Source: Lachnospiraceae bacterium (GTDB lineage: Bacteria > Bacillota > Clostridia > Lachnospirales > Lachnospiraceae). From it: DNA of 32,335 bases. Shown here piece after piece: positions 8,218 through 15,337 of this stretch. Positions within the stretch are counted from its first letter, which is position 1, and each line of letters opens with the position of its first letter. Under the pieces are notes generated by a model, which was not told the DNA's origin, did no database searches, and saw nothing but the letters and a program-made list of their open reading frames with translations. The DNA lies in the NCBI GenBank assembly GCA_014804285.1, contig JAAVAA010000040.1:15097-47431 (forward strand). Reading direction: 5' to 3'. Both the position numbers and the translations under genes were made by a program.

Positions 8218-8261
8218 GCCTGACAAAAATACTTCTGCGTGGCAGAGTAATATTGTCAGGC
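8218..8261 (-). promoter_or_regulatory. long imperfect hairpin in the leader of the RNase III-like gene
   Basis: GCCTGACAA (8218-8226) pairs with the end of the right arm (TTGTCAGGC, 8253-8261), and the inner segments ATACTTCTGC and GCAGAGTAAT continue the stem with small bulges around a 3-base loop. The structure is about 20 bp long and ends 46 bases before the ATG at 8171. E. coli RNase III cuts a stem-loop in its own leader to control its level; a similar loop here is inference. It could also be a terminator for a transcript from the right. Confidence 0.5.
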
Positions 8262-8485
8262 ATGATAGATTAAATTAGATTCTTTGTTTTCGGGTGTTTA
8301 CTGATATTCACTTACATAAATAGGAATAAACACATATAAACAATGTTTCGAATTTAAAATATTATGCCATGCAATTAACATATCAGAATATAAGTATTTA
8401 GTCAATGACCTTTTACTATACTGTTTCTGTTGTAATTAAAGACTGAATAGGATAAAATGAGAAAAAGCGAAAGGATATTTGGAAT
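8262..8485. other. A+T-rich divergent intergenic region
   Basis: The stretch between the RNase III-like leader and mntA must hold divergent promoters, but none with two convincing hexamers could be picked. No small gene with a ribosome site was seen. The only clear signal is AAAGGA at 8470-8475 ahead of the mntA ATG. Confidence 0.4.
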
Positions 8486-8788
8486 ATGTCGGATACTGTG
8501 TATACTATTAGCCAGCTTAAAGAAAGGCTGATACCAATTTTTATAAATAATAGCATAAGGAGAGCGGTTCTCTTTGGTTCTTATGGAAAAGGCTTGGCAA
8601 CAAAAGAAAGTGATATTGATTTGCTGGTAGACAGTGGTCTTAAAGGGCTTGGTTTTGTTGGACTGATAGAAGATATTCGAGCAGCCGTAGATAAAGATGT
8701 GGATATTTTCGACATTACTCATGTAGAAAAAGGATCTAAAATTGATTTGGAAATTCAAAGAACGGGAGTATTAATGTATGAAAAATGA
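8486..8788 (+). CDS. mntA: MntA-like nucleotidyltransferase antitoxin
   Basis: Minimal nucleotidyltransferase of the MNT family, antitoxin of the MntA/HepT type. The hallmark GSx10DxD is intact: G31 S32 (LFGSYGKG) and D43, D45 (ESDIDLLV); a third acidic residue lies in KDVDIFD (about 71-73). Known MntA proteins neutralise the HEPN toxin by transferring AMP groups to a tyrosine near its active site, and that tyrosine is present in the partner. At 100 aa the length is typical. It overlaps the toxin gene by 11 bases, so the two are translationally coupled. Confidence 0.93.
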   Translation: MSDTVYTISQLKERLIPIFINNSIRRAVLFGSYGKGLATKESDIDLLVDSGLKGLGFVGLIEDIRAAVDKDVDIFDITHVEKGSKIDLEIQRTGVLMYEK

Positions 8789-9101
8789 TGTGATTATCGG
8801 AAAAATGCTGGGATATATTGAAAAAGTATTAAAATATACGAAGGGTATGGAATACGATACTTTTATAAAGCAGGAAGTAATAATGGAAGCCTGTATATTC
8901 AATTTGAGCCAATTAGGTGAATTGGCTGGTAAGGTTGACAATGAATATCGGGTGATTCACAAAGAAATTCCATGGAGTCAGATATATGGTTTGAGAAATC
9001 GAATTGTACATGATTATGAAGGTGTAAATTTTATGCTTGTATGGGAAATTATTTACAATGATTTACAAGAACTTAGAGAAATGTTAATAAGCATAAAATA
9101 A
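8778..9101 (+). CDS. hepT: HepT-like HEPN ribonuclease toxin
   Basis: HEPN-domain toxin (DUF86/HepT family), 107 aa, predicted to cleave RNA as a dimer. The catalytic Rx4HxY motif is complete: GLRNRIVHDY gives R73, H78 and Y80, with Y80 the residue expected to be modified by MntA. The short helical protein with an acidic KEIPWSQIYG lead-in before the motif is typical. Its ATG lies inside the end of mntA. A clear terminator follows at 9242. The module may stabilise this region or act in abortive defence; it appears intact, unlike several neighbours. Confidence 0.93.
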   Translation: MKNDVIIGKMLGYIEKVLKYTKGMEYDTFIKQEVIMEACIFNLSQLGELAGKVDNEYRVIHKEIPWSQIYGLRNRIVHDYEGVNFMLVWEIIYNDLQELREMLISIK

Positions 9102-9241
9102 TTTGCAGGGAAGAATGGTAAGGACAGAGGGATGAGTGCAATTATTGAAATCATGTTGGCAATTAGGGAGAAAAATCCTGTTTATTATCATAAAGATAAG
9201 AAGCAGAGGTAATTTAGAAAATTTAAGTAGATAATAGAAAT

Positions 9242-9275
9242 GCTGAAAGCCTGTGATTATGGTTTTCAGCGTTTT
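9242..9275 (+). terminator. terminator after mntA-hepT
   Basis: GCTGAAAGCC (9242-9251) pairs with GGTTTTCAGC (9261-9270), 10 bp with one G-U pair, followed by GTTTTAT. It lies 140 bases after the hepT stop. Confidence 0.75.
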
Positions 9276-9379
9276 ATATTGTTTCACGGAATTTAATTGA
9301 TTTTAAAAACGTATATTTTTAGAACCAGTAGTTTTTGATAATATTGAGTATGTGTTAGCTGTTTAAAACTTAAGTAAAG

Positions 9380-10225
9380 TCAATTAGTAAATACATCCAG
9401 AATTGCTTTTTTTGAGAATGGATGCAGTGTGTCGTCAGATTTTTCAGTATTTTTTTTGAGTAATTTTTTTAACTTGTCCAGATTGAGTTTCTTATTTGTA
9501 TGATTATTTATTCCTCCAATTAGAATTTTTATTTCTGCATTTCTCATGCCGGAAATGACATATGCCGCTTCAAAAGTTATTCTTTTTTCATCAAGTAGGT
9601 TTGCAATAGATTGAAGAAGATTATCAGGGAGTTTTATGATACGTATGTACTTACTCAGGGTAGATGTAGAAATACCAAGACTGTGGGCTGCTTCATCTCT
9701 GTTAGTGGGGCGTCTGGAACTTCTGGTAAAATTAGACACAAGTTGGGCGCAAGTATCTTCCTTAACTTCTGAATTGGACACAGGTTGGACACAAGTTTTT
9801 TCGCTTTTCGCAGCGGCTTTCTCCTCTAGATCCGTACGTTTCCCTTGGCGGGAGTTCATTTCCATTATTTTTTTATAGTATTTTACGGTCTCAAACCTTT
9901 GCGCATAGCTACACGCTGAAAAAGGCTGTTGCCTAAGGTTACTGTTAGAATATATTTTTGTTGCATCTTCATCAGACAACCCATTTCTTATGTCTGCATG
10001 AATGACCGTACATCCTAACATTTCTAGTGCTTTAATGCGGTTATGACCACAAAGGACTTCATATTTTCCATTATCTACAGGGCGAACAATAACTGAATCC
10101 ATCAGACCGGCTCTTTTGATACAGTCTGCCAACTGCTGCATCCAATCCTCTTCATGCATATATTTCTGGTCACCTTTAAAAGGAATCAATTTCTCAAACT
10201 CAATATCTTTGGATTCTCTGCACAT
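9380..10225 (-). CDS. ParB/Spo0J-like partition protein
   Basis: Predicted DNA-binding partition protein of the ParB/RepB/Spo0J family, 281 aa. The N-terminal ParB domain contains IEFEKLIPFKG, VIVRPVDNGKYEVLCGHNR (the GHNR form of the CTP-binding box) and YSNSNLRQQPFSACSYA. A helix-turn-helix follows (REAAH-like DEAAHSLGISTSTLSKYIR), then a KorB-like helical part. The linker before it contains a duplicated 14-codon unit (TCVQPVSNS and TCAQLVSNF) that carries four copies of a 12-bp motif. The start at 10225 (MCRESK) was chosen for its 8-base distance from AAGGGGG; ATG 10231 is an alternative. The gene is divergent from the ParM operon. No ParA is nearby, so it may be a plasmid-type regulator or centromere protein. 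Confidence 0.9.
   Translation of the reverse strand: MCRESKDIEFEKLIPFKGDQKYMHEEDWMQQLADCIKRAGLMDSVIVRPVDNGKYEVLCGHNRIKALEMLGCTVIHADIRNGLSDEDATKIYSNSNLRQQPFSACSYAQRFETVKYYKKIMEMNSRQGKRTDLEEKAAAKSEKTCVQPVSNSEVKEDTCAQLVSNFTRSSRRPTNRDEAAHSLGISTSTLSKYIRIIKLPDNLLQSIANLLDEKRITFEAAYVISGMRNAEIKILIGGINNHTNKKLNLDKLKKLLKKNTEKSDDTLHPFSKKAILDVFTN
9732..9796 (-). repeat. four 12-bp iterons inside parB
   Basis: Copies related to TTGGACACAAGT (plus strand) lie at 9732-9743 (one mismatch), 9743-9754 (two), 9774-9785 (one) and 9785-9796 (exact). They form two pairs; within a pair the starts are 11 bp apart and the pairs are 42 bp apart. An exact fifth copy is in the parB promoter at 10266-10277. They could be ParB binding sites, or a by-product of a 42-bp duplication in the gene. 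Confidence 0.7.
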
Positions 10226-10251
10226 ATCCATTTCCCCCTTTTTATGGTTAT

Positions 10252-10280
10252 ATATTATCAACCTTTTGGACACAAGTCAA
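10252..10280 (-). promoter_or_regulatory. parB promoter with embedded 12-bp motif
   Basis: On the minus strand TTGACT (10275-10280) and TAATAT (10252-10257) have a 17-base spacer, ending 27 bases before the start. The motif ACTTGTGTCCAA (10266-10277), repeated inside parB, overlaps the -35 and the spacer, the expected place for autorepression. Confidence 0.7.
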
Positions 10281-10362
10281 AACAATGTACAGAACTCCGA
10301 TTATCTTATTGGATAAGGAAAGTATGTAAATATATATTCTTACCATGATACTATAAATAGGT

Positions 10363-10384
10363 CCTGTGCCAGCAATGGCATGGG
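10363..10384 (+). promoter_or_regulatory. GNRA-type hairpin in the ParM operon leader
   Basis: CCTGTGCCA pairs with TGGCATGGG (nine pairs including two wobble pairs) around a GCAA tetraloop, 18 bases ahead of the AGGAGG site of the first gene. A TATAAA -10-like box is at 10352-10357 but without a good -35. The hairpin could tune translation of the operon. Confidence 0.4.
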
Positions 10385-10417
10385 GATTTATTTCTTTTAA
10401 CAGGAGGTTTTAAAAAG

Positions 10418-10912
10418 ATGGGAATAAGTATGATTGAAAAAATCTACAACAGTTTGATGGATGATGAGGCGTATGGTGATCTGCCGGAGACAGAAGAAGC
10501 AAGAAAGAAATTAAAAACATATGTCATGAACAACCTTCTCAGTTCCGATGATGAAGAATCATACAGGCAGTGGATGGAATTAGAGAGAACCGTTTCAGAG
10601 TTTGGTATAGTGAACGAACAGCAGGGATTTATCTTTGGATTCAATTATGCAGTGGAATTACTCACAAAAGGAAGGAAACAATGTATTAGCGGAAAACTGG
10701 ATGAGAACATCAAAAGTGAATATTCTACATTAGCAGTAGGGAAGATCAATAAGATGGACAAGGTGGAAGATATCCTCAAAGAGTATGTTCCAGAAGGGAA
10801 ATTGAGTAATGCAATAGATACCTTTTGTTCGTGTCTGGATGAGACAAAATATGCAGTATTTGAGCAGGGGTTTCTTCGGGGAATTGCAGCAATGAAAGGT
10901 GGTAATATATGA
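10418..10912 (+). CDS. DUF6809-like protein of unknown function
   Basis: First gene of the ParM operon, 164 aa, preceded by AGGAGG nine bases before ATG. It is acidic and helical with no membrane segment. Two short segments look alike, QQGFIFGFNYAVELL (about 70) and FEQGFLRGIAAMK (about 148), suggesting two related halves; this QxGFxxGF pattern resembles small DUF6809 proteins of Clostridia, recalled and not searched. Position just ahead of parM suggests a role in, or control of, the partition operon, but nothing in the sequence proves it. Confidence 0.7.
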   Translation: MGISMIEKIYNSLMDDEAYGDLPETEEARKKLKTYVMNNLLSSDDEESYRQWMELERTVSEFGIVNEQQGFIFGFNYAVELLTKGRKQCISGKLDENIKSEYSTLAVGKINKMDKVEDILKEYVPEGKLSNAIDTFCSCLDETKYAVFEQGFLRGIAAMKGGNI

Positions 10913-10951
10913 TAAATGGAATTATAAGTACGGGGAAGGAGAGGATTGGTA

Positions 10952-11878
10952 ATGGTCAGGTTAAGTAATGGAACTTGTGTGGTCGGGTTTGATGATGGAT
11001 ACCAGCTTGGAAAAACAGCAAATTTCATATTTGATAATGGCGTACATATGCTCGGAAGTGTAGAACCAACGCTGAAAGAAAATTCCCTGTTTTACGATGG
11101 GGAATTTTTTAAAGTAGGTGAGGGAAGGTCTGCTATTACAGATGACAAACTCTCGGATGATGCTGCAAGGCTTCGGACGATGGCGGGTATTGCAATGGAA
11201 TTAAGGAAAGAAGGAATCCGAAATGCGGATGTGGTGCTTGCAGTAGGATTACCTTTTTCAAATTATGGAAGGGATAAGCTTAAGCTGATAGATTATTACA
11301 GCCAGCATAAGGTGCAGGACTTTTCATATGAGGGTGAGGAGTATTCTGTCAATATAGTGAAAGTGATTGTATGTCCACAATGTTATTCGGCTATTGCATC
11401 AAGGCTTGGCAACATGAAGGGAGATTACCTGATCGTAGATATTGGCAGTAAGACCACGGATGTTGTGTATGTGCAGGATGGGCTTCCAGTAGAGAGTAGA
11501 TCTATCACAATTGAAAAAGCTATGGTGAAATGGATGAAAGAGATCCAGCATGAAATGAAAGTCCAGACAGGGAAAGAGATACCAGAACATGAAGTCATGA
11601 AGGTTGCCCTGAAAGAGGACAGTAACCTTCCAGCGGCATATGCGGAACTGATCAGGGGTATGCTGCGAGAAAAAATCCATTCCCTCGAATTGGAACTTGC
11701 AGAGCGTAGTTACGACCTTGATTATATCAACATCATCTATGTTGGCGGTGGTGCGCGGATAGCAAAGGATTATGCAGGGAAATACCGTGGGCATACAGCT
11801 TACGACTGTGATTTATGTGCCAATGCAAAGGGATATGAATTTCTTGCCAGGCAGATAGAAGGGAAGCAGGTGGGGTAA
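10952..11878 (+). CDS. parM: ParM/StbA-like actin-fold ATPase
   Basis: Predicted filament-forming ATPase of plasmid segregation. Actin-fold motifs appear in order: phosphate-1 GFDDGYQLGK (12-21), phosphate-2 DIGSKTTD (163-170) and adenosine box VGGGA (264-268). The length of 308 aa is close to R1 ParM (320 aa). The start was set at ATG 10952, correctly spaced from AAGGAGAGG; an in-frame TTG at 10946 is too close. The stop overlaps the next ATG (TAATG), the usual arrangement for a ParM and its adaptor. Divergent parB is unusual company, because ParB normally works with a ParA ATPase. Confidence 0.9.
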   Translation: MVRLSNGTCVVGFDDGYQLGKTANFIFDNGVHMLGSVEPTLKENSLFYDGEFFKVGEGRSAITDDKLSDDAARLRTMAGIAMELRKEGIRNADVVLAVGLPFSNYGRDKLKLIDYYSQHKVQDFSYEGEEYSVNIVKVIVCPQCYSAIASRLGNMKGDYLIVDIGSKTTDVVYVQDGLPVESRSITIEKAMVKWMKEIQHEMKVQTGKEIPEHEVMKVALKEDSNLPAAYAELIRGMLREKIHSLELELAERSYDLDYINIIYVGGGARIAKDYAGKYRGHTAYDCDLCANAKGYEFLARQIEGKQVG

Positions 11879-12264
11879 TGGATGGAAAACAGAAATCTAT
11901 ATTTATCCGGTTCAATATGGATAATAGGGCGGATAAGGAATTATATTTAAAGCTGTCGGAGGGAGCAGATGATTCAGCTTCCTTGACTGCTTATGTGAAG
12001 AAAGTCCTTGAAGAATACTTCAGCCTAAACATTAAGATAGCAGACAGGCAGGAGTTCCATAACCAGATGCTTGTGGCAGTCCGGGAAGAAGTTCAAGTGC
12101 AGGGGATGAAGCTGGTTGGTGCATTACTTGCAGGAATTGGCTCTGGTAATATCCCAGTACAGCAGTTGAGTACTGTGCAGAATGAACAAAGGGAAACAAT
12201 ATTACCAGAGGCTTGTGAAGAATTACCAGATGGGCTTAGCGGTGTTCTTGACTTGATCAGTTAG
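11878..12264 (+). CDS. ParR-like ribbon-helix-helix adaptor (candidate)
   Basis: A 128-aa protein translated from an ATG overlapping the parM stop. The N-terminal 50 residues fit a ribbon-helix-helix: a strand KSIFIRFNMD, then ADKELYLKLSEG and SLTAYVKKVLEEYF. In actin-type systems the adaptor binds the centromere through such a domain and the filament through its C-terminal tail, which here is an acidic tail ending LSGVLDLIS. The adaptor role is inferred from gene order and fold, since these proteins diverge quickly. A strong hairpin follows at 12286. Confidence 0.75.
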   Translation: MDGKQKSIFIRFNMDNRADKELYLKLSEGADDSASLTAYVKKVLEEYFSLNIKIADRQEFHNQMLVAVREEVQVQGMKLVGALLAGIGSGNIPVQQLSTVQNEQRETILPEACEELPDGLSGVLDLIS

Positions 12265-12285
12265 GGTATAGGATGTTGAGGGGGC

Positions 12286-12325
12286 GATATGGCAGGCACT
12301 CTAAATGGAGTGTCTGCTGCATATC
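12286..12325 (+). terminator. long hairpin after the partition operon
   Basis: GATATG (12286-12291) and GCAGGCACTC (12292-12301) pair with GAGTGTCTGC (12308-12317) and CATATC (12320-12325), a stem of about 15 bp with a bulge and one G-U pair around TAAATG. No T-run follows, so it may be a terminator of modest strength, an RNA-stabilising structure or a binding site. The rest of 12326-12512 holds no gene that could be supported. Confidence 0.5.
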
Positions 12326-12512
12326 TGTTATTAAGTGCAAGTGACCTGTTGCGGATTCTGTAATTTTAGGATTTTTCGAAGAAAAAAATTGTATATCTGC
12401 AAGTAAATGTAGAATATGCAAAGCATTTAGTGAAAAAACAATGAAGATTTATTTCTATAAAATGAGATGATGCTGGGGGATATATCAATGAACATATCAA
12501 TAGTATTGCCAG

Positions 12513-13004
12513 TCAATCATCCAAACTGCCTAAAAGCTTAAAGCCATGGTCATATAGTAATCCATTGGTCTCTATGATATTCATATCCCGCTGTAGGGAA
12601 AATAAAATGATGGCATCACGTTCATCCCTCACATATAGTTCCCGGTTTCCAGATAATTTCAACATTGTCTGTGTTTCCTCATCGGAAAGATGCAGACCAA
12701 AGGCTATGGCAATCAGTTTGTCACGCGATGGTGTTTTGGTGCCGTCAAATATCTGGTATACATATTTCCGGTCGAGCTGTGATTCCCGGGCAACGTCAGC
12801 CTTTTTAAGCCCTTTCATATCTAACAGCATTTTCAGATGTGTGGGCAGATTGCGTGGAATCATATTTTTCCTATTTTTCTTTAGATAAGAATTAATATTT
12901 TTAACAATTTTTAGTTCACTATTTAATGCAGCACTTGAGACTTCTCCCCGAAAGAAGTTTGGGTCAGGATAAATATTTTTACCCCAAATTTTATTTTGAT
13001 TCAT
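12513..13004 (-). CDS. XRE-type helix-turn-helix regulator
   Basis: A 163-aa protein with a lambda-repressor-like domain at about 52-110: HLKMLLDMKGLKKADVARES is the first helical half and QLDRKYVYQIFDGTKTPSRD carries the recognition helix. The end, RDERDAIILFSLQRDMNI then GLLYDHGFKLL, resembles regulators often seen beside protein kinases in Clostridia (recalled, not searched); here a phosphatase is the divergent neighbour instead. The ATG has AAAGGAGA at the right distance and a near-consensus promoter lies upstream. Confidence 0.82.
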   Translation of the reverse strand: MNQNKIWGKNIYPDPNFFRGEVSSAALNSELKIVKNINSYLKKNRKNMIPRNLPTHLKMLLDMKGLKKADVARESQLDRKYVYQIFDGTKTPSRDKLIAIAFGLHLSDEETQTMLKLSGNRELYVRDERDAIILFSLQRDMNIIETNGLLYDHGFKLLGSLDD

Positions 13005-13038
13005 GTCACATCTCCTTTCCCCAGTTATTATTTACTTG

Positions 13039-13067
13039 ATTATACAGAACTCTATATGATGTGGCAA
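13039..13067 (-). promoter_or_regulatory. promoter of the 12513-13004 regulator
   Basis: TTGCCA (13062-13067) and TATAAT (13039-13044) on the minus strand are 17 bases apart and lie 35 bases before the start codon. Confidence 0.75.
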
Positions 13068-13311
13068 GTTTCAGTTTTTAATAATTACATGTATTAGGCA
13101 ATATAAATTTCCTAAAATGTCTGCTGGTAGGGGGAACTTTTGGGGAAAATTCCCATTATAATATTAATTAGGATAAGCAATTGGCAGGGATAAGATATCC
13201 TTTATAGGAAACGGAATCATAGGAGATGCCTATAGATATATTTTTACCATGGAACAAAAGTATTACCTGTGCGGTGATGCCGTAGGGCTTCATGAAGAAA
13301 GGAGAGGTTAT
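13068..13311 (+). other. leader region of the phosphatase gene
   Basis: This stretch contains a TATAAT (13157-13162) without a good -35, preceded by the short palindrome GGGAA-AA-TTCCC (13143-13154), a possible operator. A copy of AAAATGTCTGCTGG is at 13114-13127; a second is at 14922. ATAGG...CCTAT near 13220-13235 could form a small leader hairpin. An upstream in-frame ATG at 13249 would extend the phosphatase but has no ribosome site. Confidence 0.4.
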
Positions 13312-14004
13312 ATGACGTATGTAATTTCAGACATCCACGGAAACTTTGATAAGTATGAGGGTATGTTGAAACTAATTCAACTGTCAGATGAGGATGAGCT
13401 TTATGTCATTGGGGATGTGATTGACAGAGGGCTGGACGGAGTCAAAATACTTAGGGATATCATGGAACGCCCTAATGTCCATATGCTTTTAGGGAATCAT
13501 GAGCTGATGGCTGTTGAAGCAATTCTTGCTACAGACGGACTATCAAGGTGGAAAAAAATGGACCTGTGGATGTGGAACAGTGGAGCAGCAACATACAACG
13601 CCCTGATGGCACTTAATGTCGAAGAGAGGGATCGGATGGTTGCATTTCTTGTTAATCTGCCTGTTTCCATGGAGATTAGAGTAAATGGGCAGAATTTTCA
13701 TCTGGTGCATGGATTCCCAGCAGATGGTGAGAAAGATCAAGTATGGGCAAGGCCTGATCTAGATACCCCCAATCCGTTTACGGACAGTACCTTAGTCATT
13801 GGGCATACCCCGGTGGTACTGCTCCATGGGGATACGGATGAAGAAATCAACAGCTATATTGATGGCTTGGATAGAGTTGGGGAACATTTTAAGATTGAAC
13901 ATGCTGGTGGGTTCATTGACATTGATTGTGGATGCGGCAGTGGAATCCCGGAAGCCAGATTGGCTTGCTTAAGGCTGGATGATATGGAAGAATTTTATAT
14001 CTGA
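13312..14004 (+). CDS. PP2A-like metallophosphoesterase (Ser/Thr phosphatase type)
   Basis: Predicted cytoplasmic metal-dependent phosphatase of the PPP/ApaH-like family, 230 aa. All signature motifs are present: SDIHGN (D7, H9), GDVIDRG (34-40), GNHELM (61-66), LVHGFP and GHTP. The family uses two metal ions to remove phosphate from Ser/Thr proteins or from dinucleotides. The start at 13312 was chosen because GGAGAGG lies upstream and the catalytic motif begins at once, as in relatives. No kinase is nearby. The next gene, a small ribbon-helix-helix-like protein, follows after 85 bases. Confidence 0.88.
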   Translation: MTYVISDIHGNFDKYEGMLKLIQLSDEDELYVIGDVIDRGLDGVKILRDIMERPNVHMLLGNHELMAVEAILATDGLSRWKKMDLWMWNSGAATYNALMALNVEERDRMVAFLVNLPVSMEIRVNGQNFHLVHGFPADGEKDQVWARPDLDTPNPFTDSTLVIGHTPVVLLHGDTDEEINSYIDGLDRVGEHFKIEHAGGFIDIDCGCGSGIPEARLACLRLDDMEEFYI

Positions 14005-14089
14005 CTTATTTAATTAAACAGGGCAATACAATAAAACCCCTGTGCAATCAGCCTAAAGAAGTACTTATTTTGCAAAGGAGATTTTAGAA

Positions 14090-14305
14090 ATGATTATTGA
14101 AGAAAAAAATACCAATGGTGAAAGCAATTTTGGAGAAGATTTCGCAGTCCAGATTACAGACCCCATGCTGTATGACAGGCTTCATACCTTGTCAGCTGAA
14201 TATTCCGTATCTACCGGGCTGCTTGTCAATATAGCCATAAAACGGCTGCTTGAGGATGTTGACTTTGTGAGGAATCTCCGTGCCGGTAAATTAGAATTAG
14301 AATAA
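14090..14305 (+). CDS. small ribbon-helix-helix-like protein
   Basis: A 71-aa protein with a good AAAGGAG ribosome site. Residues about 17-55 read as a strand (FAVQITD) and two helices (MLYDRLHTLSAEYS, then TGLLVNIAIKRLLED), the layout of CopG/Arc-type DNA-binding proteins. Exact family not recognised. It ends four bases before the convergent XRE gene, so transcription of each runs into the other; no terminator separates them. Confidence 0.7.
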   Translation: MIIEEKNTNGESNFGEDFAVQITDPMLYDRLHTLSAEYSVSTGLLVNIAIKRLLEDVDFVRNLRAGKLELE

Positions 14306-14309
14306 ACTG

Positions 14310-14645
14310 CTAATTGGCATCTTTTTCAAAATAAGAAAAGATAGCCCGCAAAACATTAATTGCCATTTGTTTGCGTTCCAATGGCTGGCGGTCAATGATC
14401 TGCTTGAATTGTTCCATAATATTGGAATCATTATCGGATACGGAATCAGACAGCATGTAATCGACAGTAACACCAAGCCTGTTGACAAGCCTTATAAGGG
14501 TGTCAAGCGTGAGGCTGCGTTCCCCGCGCTCAATGGCACCCATATAGGTATCTGATATGTCAATGTCTTCTGCAAGCTGGGCTTGTGTAAGGTTTAGACG
14601 CCGGCGTTCTTCTCTTATTCTTTCGCCTAACCTCTTATAGTCCAT
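14310..14645 (-). CDS. XRE/Cro-type helix-turn-helix repressor
   Basis: A 111-aa regulator with a classic Cro/CI domain in residues 6-62: RLGERIREERRRLNLTQAQL, then DISDTYMGAIERGERSLTLD and LVNRLGVTVDYML. The C-terminal 45 residues are helical and probably dimerise. The ATG follows GGGGTGATC; the palindrome GTGATCAC (14646-14653) touches the start and could be a binding site. Such repressors commonly guard the accessory genes of mobile elements; the target is unknown. Confidence 0.9.
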   Translation of the reverse strand: MDYKRLGERIREERRRLNLTQAQLAEDIDISDTYMGAIERGERSLTLDTLIRLVNRLGVTVDYMLSDSVSDNDSNIMEQFKQIIDRQPLERKQMAINVLRAIFSYFEKDAN

Positions 14646-15254
14646 GTGATCACCCCATTTATATTTTATTGGGATTATTTGAAATTAAGAACCAACTAAA
14701 AGGGGTATCAGTATTGACTATAAGAGGTGTTTATGATATCTTTATAAAGAATGAAAAGTAATAAAAGTGTGTGAGGATGATATGCAAGGTTGAAGCAGAC
14801 AGGTGGAAACGTGTCAAAATTGTTATAATTGTAGAATATACTGTGAAATTTATTGAAGGGATATTAAGTAAACAGTGAAGGAAAAATGAGCTGGAATAAT
14901 ACAATAGGAAAGCTAAATTGAAAAATGTCTGCTGGCAGTAAGCTAATAATTTGTAAATATAGTTATAACGTATTCTGTCGGTAAATAAAAAAGAAGAGGG
15001 AAAAAGACATCTGTTCATCACCCCTAAGGTTTCACAAAGATGTGAACTTTAAAAATTGAATTGGAAATGCCAAGATGAAGTTTGTCAATACTGCCGTTTA
15101 GTATGAGTATGATGGTAATGCATTTGGAATATGAATAAAAGCAGGTGTAAAATACAAGTTATACATATTAAGGTAATTGAAAATCAAGTTTAGACTTAAA
15201 AAGCTCTAGAATAATCTGGATAAAAGATAAGTCAAAGATTGAGTATTTTTGAGT
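14646..15254. other. gene-poor A+T-rich stretch
   Basis: Six hundred bases without a supportable gene. Open frames here are short, lack ribosome sites and have no recognisable content. The 14-mer AAAATGTCTGCTGG (14922-14935) repeats one at 13114. A small hairpin TTTCAC-aaagat-GTGAA lies near 15043. The stretch may hold the promoter region of the repressor at 14645 or decayed DNA. Confidence 0.5.
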
Positions 15255-15284
15255 TTGGTAATTGTTGATATTACTCAATATAAT
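15255..15284 (+). promoter_or_regulatory. promoter for the small membrane-protein gene
   Basis: TTGGTA (15255-15260) and a perfect TATAAT (15279-15284) are 18 bases apart and end 53 bases before the ATG at 15338. Confidence 0.6.
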
Positions 15285-15337
15285 ACTTTTCTATTTGGAT
15301 TATATCTATAAAATTAAGAAGGAGATTATTTACAAAC

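Noticed and set aside
9132..9212. 26-codon open frame after hepT
   Set aside because: No proper ribosome site and no recognisable content; it lies between the toxin stop and its terminator.
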